A stretch of DNA of 5,153 nt from an uncultured Eubacteriales bacterium. Lineage in GTDB: Bacteria > Bacillota_I > Bacilli_A > RF39 > UBA660. The translations under genes and the position numbers were made by a program. The DNA lies in contig ONXO01000105.1 of assembly GCA_900321795.1 (NCBI GenBank), forward strand, positions 1 through 5,153. The letters run 5' to 3'. Each line of letters opens with the position of its first letter. Positions within the stretch are counted from its first letter, which is position 1. Below the pieces are notes generated by a model that saw nothing but the letters and a program-made list of their open reading frames with translations, was not told where the DNA came from and ran no database searches. Shown here in pieces: positions 1 to 5,153 of this stretch.

Positions 1-16
1 ATACACTTGTTTTACA

Positions 17-3000
17 TTATAAATTTTTATAATATTCAAATCTTTTAATAGCATTTTCTTTATTTAGTTTTAGTAGTTCTTCGGCTTTATCTTTATTAAC
101 GGCTTTTAGCATGCTATATCTAGTTTGATTATTTAAGAATTCATCATAAAGGTCGAAGTTTGGCTCTTTACTATCTAGTGTAAATGTATTTCCATCATAT
201 CTAAAGATTGGAAAATAACCACAGTCTGTAGCTAGTTTTTCCATGTTTACGCTATTGGCCATACCGCCTTTAATTCCATGAGATATACATGGAGTGTAGG
301 CAATTACAATGGATGGTCCATCATGCTTTTCAGCTTCTTCAAAGGCTTTAATAGTCTGCATCATATTAGCTCCTAGACTAACACTTGCAACATATACATT
401 TGGGTAGCTCATAGCGATTCTAGCTAAATCTTTTTTACTTGTTTTTTTGCCGTTGGCAGCAAATTTAGCAACGGCTCCTTTTGGAGTTGCTTTTGAAGAT
501 TGCCCTCCAGTATTGGAATAAACTTGACTATCTAAGACAAGGATATTTATATTATCTCCGCTTGATAGAACATGGTCTATGCCACCAAAGCCGATATCAT
601 ATGCCCATCCATCTCCACCTACTTCCCAAATACTTGGTTTTATGATATAGTTTTTAAGTTCTTTTAGGGGTTCATGTTTATCATAATCTATTTTGTCATA
701 TACTTTTTTAGTCACTTCATAATCATTATAGTTATTAAGCCAGATATCAAAAAGTTCGTTTTTATTATTTTCCATATATTTTTTTACTTTACTTCTTCCG
801 GCTTCATAGCCAAACAGCATTCCGTAACCATATTCGGCATTATCTTCAAACAGGCTATTGGCCCAAGGAAGTTCATATGGAAGGTCTGGGATACTACCGC
901 CATATATTGATGAGCAGCCTGTTGCGTTAGCTATCATTAGATTGTCACCAAATAGTTGAGTTAACAATTTAATATAAGCAGTCTCACCACAGCCGGCGCA
1001 GGCTCCATGAAAGGCAAATTTTGGTTTAATAAATTGACTTCCTTTTATGGTTTCTTTTTTTACTAAATTTTTATTTGTAACATTATTTACTAAATAATCA
1101 AAATCTTTAGAAATGGCTATTTTTTCAAAGGTAAGGGCTTTTTCTCCTTTTTTGCCTGGACAGGTATTTATACATACGCCGCAGCCTGTACAGTTTTCTA
1201 AAGAAACACCGATAATAAAATAATGGTCTTTTATACCTGCTGCTTCTATGCATTTTGCTTTTACTGAATTTGGGGATTTCTCATACTCTTCTTTATTTAG
1301 TAAAAATGGTCTTATTACGCCGTGAGGGCAAACCATACTGCACATACCACACTGAATGCAGTTGGAACTTATCCATTTAGGAGTTATATCACTAATTCCT
1401 CTGGAGTTTGAATTTGTATGGGTAAATGTACCATCAGGGTTTATAAAGTCTGATACTTTTAGTTCATTTCCTTTTCTTGCTTTGATAACATCATAGATAT
1501 TATCAAGTTTTAAGTTTAGTTTATCTTGTTTATCATCTAATTTGATTTCTTTTAAATAATTAGTAACTTCTTTAAGGGCATTTATATTATTATTAACTAT
1601 TTTCTTGCTTTTTTTACCAAATTTATTAGTTATATAATCTTCCATATAGTTAGTAGCTATTTTATAATCTAAAAGGTCTGTTAAATAGAAAATAGCATTT
1701 TCCATAATCATACTAATTTTATTACCTAGTCCTTGTTTTCTAGCTAGTTCATAGGCATTAATTGTATATAATTTTATATTTTTTTGGTTTAGTATACTTT
1801 TATATGGATTTAAGGCTTTTAGGATTTCTTCTTCTGTTTTAGAAGTATTTATAATTAGTATTCCATTTTCTTTAATATTAGAAATTGGATCAAAGTCTTC
1901 TAAATATGAGTCTTTGGTAATAAGTATTAGTTTTGGATGTTTTACAAAGTAAGTTGATTTAATTTCTTCATTTGAAAATCTAAGGTGTGATATGGTGACA
2001 CCTCCTGATTTTTTGGAATCATATTCAAAGTATCCTTGAACATCTTTATCTGTATTATCCCCTACTAATTTAATAATTGATTTAGAGGCTGATACAGTTC
2101 CATCACTACCATAACCATATAATAAAAATTCATCATTATTTGTTGTGGTTAAATCTTCGTATGGAATGCTTAAATTGGTAACGTCATCATTAATACCAAT
2201 GGTAAAATTGTTTCTAGGATTATCTAGCATATCATAAATAGCTTTTATCATGCCTGGGGTAGTATCTTTAGACGATAGTCCATATCTTCCGCCTACTATG
2301 GTAATGTCTTTAGTTTTTAGGGCATTTACGATATCTAAGTAAAGTGGCTGCCCGTTTGCACCTTGTTCCTTAGTTCGATCTAAAACAGCTATTTTTTTAG
2401 TAGAACTTGGAAGAACATTTAAAAGATGTTTTACTGAAAATGGTCTATATAAGTGTACTTCAATTAGGCCGATATTTCCTTTTAGGTAGTCAATAGTTTC
2501 TTTAATAGTTTCACATACTGAGCCCATGGCTACTATTACTTTTTCTGGGGTTTTACTACCATAATAATTAAATGGTTTATAGTCAGTTTTTGCGAGTTTA
2601 TTTATTTCATTCATGTAATATTCTACGTTATCTATGGCTTTATCATAGTAGGTATTTCTAGATTCGGTGTGCTGGAAGAAAATATCGCCATTTTCGTTGG
2701 TGCCTCTGGTAACTGGATTATTAATGCTTAGAGCTTTTTCTCTAAATTTCTTTAGGGCTTCTTTATCTAATAATGGTTTTATTAATTCCTCATCTATTAT
2801 ATCTATTTTATTTAGTTCATGACTGGTTCTAAAGCCATCAAAAAAGTGCATAAATGGAAGGGATGATTTAATAGCTGATAAGTGTGATACTAAGGCCATA
2901 TAATAAGCATCCTGAACACTAGAAGAAGCAAGCATACAGAAGCCAGCAGATCTTGTAGCATAAACATCACTATGGTCACCAAAGATACTTAGGGCATGGG

Positions 3001-3346
3001 TAGCTAGAGTTCTTGCAGCAACATGCATTGTACATGGAAGCATTTCTCCAGCTATTTTATACATGTTTGGAATCATTAGAAGAAGTCCTTGAGATGCGGT
3101 ATAGGTACTTGTTAGAAGGCCTGCTTGAAGACTTCCATGAACCATACCTATAGCTCCAGCTTCGCTTTGCATTTCGGCTAGTTTTACGGTATCTCCAAAT
3201 AAATTTCTTTTATCATTACTAGCCCAGGCATCAATATTTTCTGCCATTGGACTAGATGGGGTTATTGGGTATATTCCGGCCACTTCCGTAAAAAGGTATG
3301 AAGCTAAAGCGCAGGCTTCATTTCCATCAACAGTTATTCTTTTCAT
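17..3346 (-). CDS. nifJ: Pyruvate:ferredoxin (flavodoxin) oxidoreductase, complete single-chain form
   Basis: This cytoplasmic enzyme oxidises pyruvate with CoA to acetyl-CoA and CO2 and passes two electrons to ferredoxin or flavodoxin, the standard pyruvate exit in anaerobes. Visible in order: the pyruvate/TPP-binding N-domain with YPITPSSPM (residues 26-34), Glu62 and Arg112; the VTRGT segment (212-216); the transketolase-C-like domain (about 260-400); the gamma domain with DSKKSGGVTISHLRF (443-457); a two-cluster ferredoxin domain with Cys663/666/669/673 and Cys719/722/725/729; and the TPP domain with GDGWAYDIG (911-919) and NTGGQ (945-949). Cys783, 786, 811 and 1020 match the proximal [4Fe-4S] ligands known from the family. 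All catalytic and cluster residues are present. At 1109 residues it is shorter than the usual 1170 or so, because of trimmed linkers rather than truncation: the C-terminus ends at the normal YEYYK-like helix. The start is fixed by a perfect Shine-Dalgarno 7 bases upstream and by alignment of MKRITVDGNEA with family N-termini. It lies 15 bases after the pilin/BspA gene, probably on the same transcript. Confidence 0.98.
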   Translation of the reverse strand: MKRITVDGNEACALASYLFTEVAGIYPITPSSPMAENIDAWASNDKRNLFGDTVKLAEMQSEAGAIGMVHGSLQAGLLTSTYTASQGLLLMIPNMYKIAGEMLPCTMHVAARTLATHALSIFGDHSDVYATRSAGFCMLASSSVQDAYYMALVSHLSAIKSSLPFMHFFDGFRTSHELNKIDIIDEELIKPLLDKEALKKFREKALSINNPVTRGTNENGDIFFQHTESRNTYYDKAIDNVEYYMNEINKLAKTDYKPFNYYGSKTPEKVIVAMGSVCETIKETIDYLKGNIGLIEVHLYRPFSVKHLLNVLPSSTKKIAVLDRTKEQGANGQPLYLDIVNALKTKDITIVGGRYGLSSKDTTPGMIKAIYDMLDNPRNNFTIGINDDVTNLSIPYEDLTTTNNDEFLLYGYGSDGTVSASKSIIKLVGDNTDKDVQGYFEYDSKKSGGVTISHLRFSNEEIKSTYFVKHPKLILITKDSYLEDFDPISNIKENGILIINTSKTEEEILKALNPYKSILNQKNIKLYTINAYELARKQGLGNKISMIMENAIFYLTDLLDYKIATNYMEDYITNKFGKKSKKIVNNNINALKEVTNYLKEIKLDDKQDKLNLKLDNIYDVIKARKGNELKVSDFINPDGTFTHTNSNSRGISDITPKWISSNCIQCGMCSMVCPHGVIRPFLLNKEEYEKSPNSVKAKCIEAAGIKDHYFIIGVSLENCTGCGVCINTCPGKKGEKALTFEKIAISKDFDYLVNNVTNKNLVKKETIKGSQFIKPKFAFHGACAGCGETAYIKLLTQLFGDNLMIANATGCSSIYGGSIPDLPYELPWANSLFEDNAEYGYGMLFGYEAGRSKVKKYMENNKNELFDIWLNNYNDYEVTKKVYDKIDYDKHEPLKELKNYIIKPSIWEVGGDGWAYDIGFGGIDHVLSSGDNINILVLDSQVYSNTGGQSSKATPKGAVAKFAANGKKTSKKDLARIAMSYPNVYVASVSLGANMMQTIKAFEEAEKHDGPSIVIAYTPCISHGIKGGMANSVNMEKLATDCGYFPIFRYDGNTFTLDSKEPNFDLYDEFLNNQTRYSMLKAVNKDKAEELLKLNKENAIKRFEYYKNL

Positions 3347-3353
3347 AATTATT

Positions 3354-3360
3354 CCTCCTT
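3354..3360 (-). promoter_or_regulatory. Strong Shine-Dalgarno site of the PFOR gene
   Basis: On the minus strand the 15-base gap before PFOR contains AAGGAGG, a full match to the anti-Shine-Dalgarno core, followed by a 7-base A/T spacer (AATAATT) and ATG. It decides the PFOR start. It is clearly stronger than the site of the preceding gene, which suggests PFOR can be translated efficiently whatever the upstream gene does. The gap is too short for a separate promoter or terminator. Confidence 0.93.
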
Positions 3361-3361
3361 A

Positions 3362-5020
3362 TTATTTTTGTGTAAAATATCCCGGCTGCCCTGGTTTATC
3401 AATTCTAGCATATTCTTTATGTATATGTTCTGATGAATATGTTGTCCCATTTCCACCTACTAATTTAGTATCTCCCCAAAATAAGTTCCCACCATTGGAA
3501 GAACTATCGTCTGCAATTCCCGTTGTAACAAATTTATCATTTGTATATATTCTTTGTAGGTTATTACAACTAGAAAACATGCCATTCATATTTTTAACAT
3601 TACTTGTATCAAATTTATCTCCTAAATCTAAACTAGTAAGCTTATTTGCTGAAAACATATGGCCCATTCTTGTTACTTTGCTAGTATCAAACTTACTTCC
3701 TAATTTCAAACTAGTGAGATTATTACAGCCATTGAACATATTATTCATATCTGTCACTTTACTTGTATCAAACTTGTTTCCTAAATCTAAACTAGTAAGT
3801 CTGTTACAACCATTAAACATAGAATCCATACTTGTCACATTACTCGTATCAAATTTATCTCCTAGGTCTAAATTAGTTAGACTTTTGCAATCCCAAAACA
3901 TATTGATCATGTTTGTTACATTGCTTGTATCAAATTTGTTTCCTAAATCTAAACTAGTAAGGTTATTACAAAAAATAAACATAGAACCCATATTTTTTAC
4001 TTTGCTAGTATCAAACTTATCACCTAAGTCTAAACTAATTAGATTTTTGCAATTATAAAACATATCAAACATATTTGTTACATTACTTGTATCAAATTTA
4101 TCTCCTAGGTCTAAACTAGCAAGGCTAGCGCAATTAGAAAACATACTAGACATGTTTTTTACTCTACCTGTATTAAACTTATCACCAAAATTTAAAGTAG
4201 TAAGTTGACTACAGTCTTGAAACATCTGACTTATATTTGTAACCATACTTGTATCATAATTATTATTAAAATTTATTGATTTTACATTGGCAAACTCATA
4301 GAACAAATATGATGAATTAGTATTAGCAACAACTCCATTTTTACCTGCTATATGAAGCACGTATTTAGTACTATCATTGTTATCTGATGTAACCCATGCC
4401 ATAACTGATTTATTTGCTTTTTCTGATATATCCCAATTAGTAGTTCCTGCTGGAATATTTATAGAATCTTCAAATATTACAGAAGTTATATTATCTTTAT
4501 ATTTTTTTTCATGGAAATCTGTATTAGCGTCACTTGTCCATGATTTTATTGTTGGGAGAATCTCTGCTATCTTCTCTTCTGATAAATTGGTATATGAAAT
4601 GATAGTTTCTACCTCATAATTATTCTCAAACATTGATTTAGCTAGTTCAATTCTATTTTCAACTGTCATTATAGCGTTTGTACAACCCTTTTCTTCAAAA
4701 TATATTAATTTATATTCACCATTTAAATTCAAAACCTTGGTTTTATCATTATATTCTCTTTTTGTCATGGGGTTTTTTAAGCTTTCATCTAAGTAGCCTT
4801 CTGCTATTAATGTCGCTATTGTTATTTCTTCTTGGCTATCATTAGGTTTATCGATTTTCCTAGTTTTAGCAGCTTCAATAATAGTTTTTTCTTGAGCTAG
4901 GCATGCAGCAACATGACTCTTTTGTATATTTCTATCAACAGTAAATGTAACAATAGTAGCAATAATTCCTAGTATTACAATTACTCCCATGAGTTCAGCT
5001 AATGTGAATGCTTTATTCAT
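3362..5020 (-). CDS. Surface protein: type IV pilin-like N-terminus fused to BspA-type (DUF285) leucine-rich repeats
   Basis: This is a predicted exported or membrane-tethered adhesin-like protein of 552 residues. Residues 1-9 (MNKA/FTLAE) form a very short type IV prepilin leader with the conserved Glu at mature position 5, followed by a hydrophobic helix to about residue 27. Residues 28-120 look like a small pseudopilin stalk, with Cys40 and Cys113 as a possible disulfide. Residues 121-155 form a helical, helix-turn-helix-like segment. Residues 156-245 resemble the N-cap that precedes BspA repeats (WTSDANTDFH, NWDISEKANKSVMAWV). Nine BspA/DUF285 repeats fill residues 246-487, with a degenerate tenth after them. 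The tail (LVGGNGTTY near 520, YARID and PGYFT near the end) is typical of BspA-family proteins. There is no LPXTG motif, so anchoring would rely on the pilin helix or on pilus assembly. BspA relatives bind host matrix or other cells; adhesion here is inference. Its ATG overlaps the end of rpe by 8 bases, implying coupling. No pilus-assembly genes lie in view. Confidence 0.88.
   Translation of the reverse strand: MNKAFTLAELMGVIVILGIIATIVTFTVDRNIQKSHVAACLAQEKTIIEAAKTRKIDKPNDSQEEITIATLIAEGYLDESLKNPMTKREYNDKTKVLNLNGEYKLIYFEEKGCTNAIMTVENRIELAKSMFENNYEVETIISYTNLSEEKIAEILPTIKSWTSDANTDFHEKKYKDNITSVIFEDSINIPAGTTNWDISEKANKSVMAWVTSDNNDSTKYVLHIAGKNGVVANTNSSYLFYEFANVKSINFNNNYDTSMVTNISQMFQDCSQLTTLNFGDKFNTGRVKNMSSMFSNCASLASLDLGDKFDTSNVTNMFDMFYNCKNLISLDLGDKFDTSKVKNMGSMFIFCNNLTSLDLGNKFDTSNVTNMINMFWDCKSLTNLDLGDKFDTSNVTSMDSMFNGCNRLTSLDLGNKFDTSKVTDMNNMFNGCNNLTSLKLGSKFDTSKVTRMGHMFSANKLTSLDLGDKFDTSNVKNMNGMFSSCNNLQRIYTNDKFVTTGIADDSSSNGGNLFWGDTKLVGGNGTTYSSEHIHKEYARIDKPGQPGYFTQK
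3560..4285 (-). repeat. Tandem 81-base coding repeats encoding nine BspA-type leucine-rich repeats
   Basis: Nine in-frame units lie at residues 246-272, 273-299, 300-326, 327-353, 354-380, 381-407, 408-434, 435-460 and 461-487. The consensus is LTSLDLGDKFDTSNVTNM, then two variable residues, MF, two variable residues, Cys and two more. The MF pair recurs at 266, 293, 320, 347, 374, 401, 428, 455 and 481: a strict 27-residue period except unit 8, which is 26 residues and has lost its Cys. Eight units therefore carry one Cys each at the same place, a possible ladder along the solenoid. The DNA core of each unit is well conserved but has many synonymous changes, so most duplications are not recent. 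The outer units (1, 2) are the most diverged. Confidence 0.93.
4940..5020 (-). other. Type IV prepilin signal and N-terminal hydrophobic helix (residues 1-27)
   Basis: The N-terminus reads MNKA then FTLAELMGVIVILGII. Phe at mature +1, Glu at +5 and an uninterrupted hydrophobic stretch are the hallmarks of class III signals cleaved and N-methylated by a prepilin peptidase (PilD/ComC type). The residue before the cleavage point is Ala rather than the usual Gly, and the leader is only four residues long. Unlike a Sec signal peptide, the hydrophobic helix would remain on the mature protein and hold it in the membrane or in a pilus core. Confidence 0.85.
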
Positions 5021-5153
5021 AATTATCCCTTACCTTTTCTATTTGGCTTTTATAGTCATTGCTGTCTGTAATATAAGATCCAACTACAGCTATGTCTGCT
5101 TTTGGTATTTGTTTTATGGTATCATTGTTTATTCCACCATCGACTTCAATTTG
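5013..5153 (-). CDS. rpe: Ribulose-phosphate 3-epimerase, C-terminal 46 residues (5' part beyond the window)
   Basis: Rpe interconverts D-ribulose 5-phosphate and D-xylulose 5-phosphate in the non-oxidative pentose phosphate pathway, in the cytoplasm. The open frame enters from the window edge and ends at TAA (5013-5015). It encodes QIEVDGGINNDTIKQIPKAD, then IAVVGSYITDSNDYK and an acidic/basic helix. EVDGG(I/V) carries the catalytic Asp of the Rpe TIM barrel, and VGSYI matches the phosphate-binding GS loop near the family's C-terminus. The length after the motif is normal, so this end is intact. Rpe is usually about 215-225 residues, so roughly 170-180 are missing upstream. The stop overlaps the start of the pilin/BspA gene by 8 bases. 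A different TIM-barrel phosphate-binding enzyme is possible but much less likely given the EVDGGIN motif. Confidence 0.9.
   Translation of the reverse strand, partial: QIEVDGGINNDTIKQIPKADIAVVGSYITDSNDYKSQIEKVRDNYE
5027..5031 (-). promoter_or_regulatory. Moderate Shine-Dalgarno site of the pilin/BspA gene, inside rpe
   Basis: On the minus strand AAGGG sits 6 bases before the ATG at 5020, with a second AAGG just upstream (5033-5036). Both lie within the last codons of rpe. The match is weaker than the AAGGAGG of the next gene. With the overlapping stop and start, this suggests initiation partly by ribosomes finishing rpe. It supports the start at 5020, as does the fact that any later ATG (residue 11) would destroy the prepilin leader. 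Confidence 0.6.

Noticed and set aside
674..910. 78-codon plus-strand open frame, Phe/Ile-rich
   Set aside because: It lies wholly inside the conserved PFOR TPP region on the other strand. Its hydrophobic character comes from reading AT-rich Asn/Lys/Tyr codons in reverse.
17..3346. PFOR as a truncated or broken gene, because it is about 60 residues shorter than usual
   Set aside because: Both ends match family termini and every cofactor and cluster ligand is present. The shortness is spread over internal linkers.
3347..3361. A promoter or terminator between the surface protein and PFOR
   Set aside because: The gap is only 15 bases and is filled by the Shine-Dalgarno site and its spacer.
3495..4058. 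187-codon open frame on the plus strand, itself repetitive (LLVSNLSPKSKLV-like units)
   Set aside because: It is the antisense shadow of the BspA repeat array: the 81-base period keeps one antisense frame open. It has no Shine-Dalgarno site, and its repeats are explained by the coding strand.
3560..4285. Regularly spaced repeats that might suggest a CRISPR array
   Set aside because: The period is exactly 27 codons with one in-frame deletion, and the whole stretch is one open frame encoding a known leucine-rich-repeat family. There are no palindromic direct repeats with unrelated spacers.
4377..4619. 80-codon plus-strand open frame
   Set aside because: It is antisense to the BspA cap and linker region, with no ribosome binding site and no recognisable domain.
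17..5020. Use of the mycoplasma genetic code (TGA = Trp)
   Set aside because: Both long genes are intact without in-frame TGA, and conserved Trp residues such as W828 and W914 of PFOR use TGG.

Overview
The window holds three genes, all on the minus strand. They are packed so tightly that only 15 bases (3347-3361) and the 16-base edge (1-16) are non-coding. Transcription runs from high to low coordinates: the 3' end of rpe (ribulose-phosphate 3-epimerase, cut by the window edge), then a 552-residue surface protein, then a complete pyruvate:ferredoxin oxidoreductase gene (nifJ/PFOR).

The DNA is AT-rich, with strong A/T bias at third codon positions. Shine-Dalgarno sites are of the Bacillota type, with a perfect AAGGAGG before PFOR. 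The pilin-like leader and the BspA-type repeats also suit a low-GC Gram-positive anaerobe, probably host-associated (gut Bacilli/Erysipelotrichia/RF39-like or Clostridia). This placement is inference. Tryptophan is encoded by TGG and long frames run without in-frame TGA, so the mycoplasma genetic code (table 4) is not in use.

Region by region: 5013-5153 encodes the last 46 residues of Rpe, including the catalytic-Asp DGG motif and the phosphate-binding GS motif. Its stop overlaps the next start by 8 bases. 3362-5020 encodes a mosaic surface protein. It has a short type IV prepilin leader and hydrophobic helix, a pseudopilin-like stalk, a small helix-turn-helix-like segment resembling the tail of Rpn/PD-(D/E)XK transposase-family proteins, a BspA-type N-cap, nine 27-residue BspA/DUF285 leucine-rich repeats and the usual BspA-type tail. 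17-3346 encodes PFOR, with all TPP, pyruvate and [4Fe-4S] residues present but with shortened linkers.

Rpe and PFOR are core carbon-metabolism enzymes (pentose phosphate pathway and anaerobic pyruvate oxidation). The surface protein between them has no obvious metabolic link. The spacing suggests one transcript and translational coupling, with the adhesin-like gene inserted into, or recruited to, a housekeeping operon. The most interesting item is the surface protein's architecture: a type IV pilin export/anchor module fused to a BspA leucine-rich-repeat adhesin.
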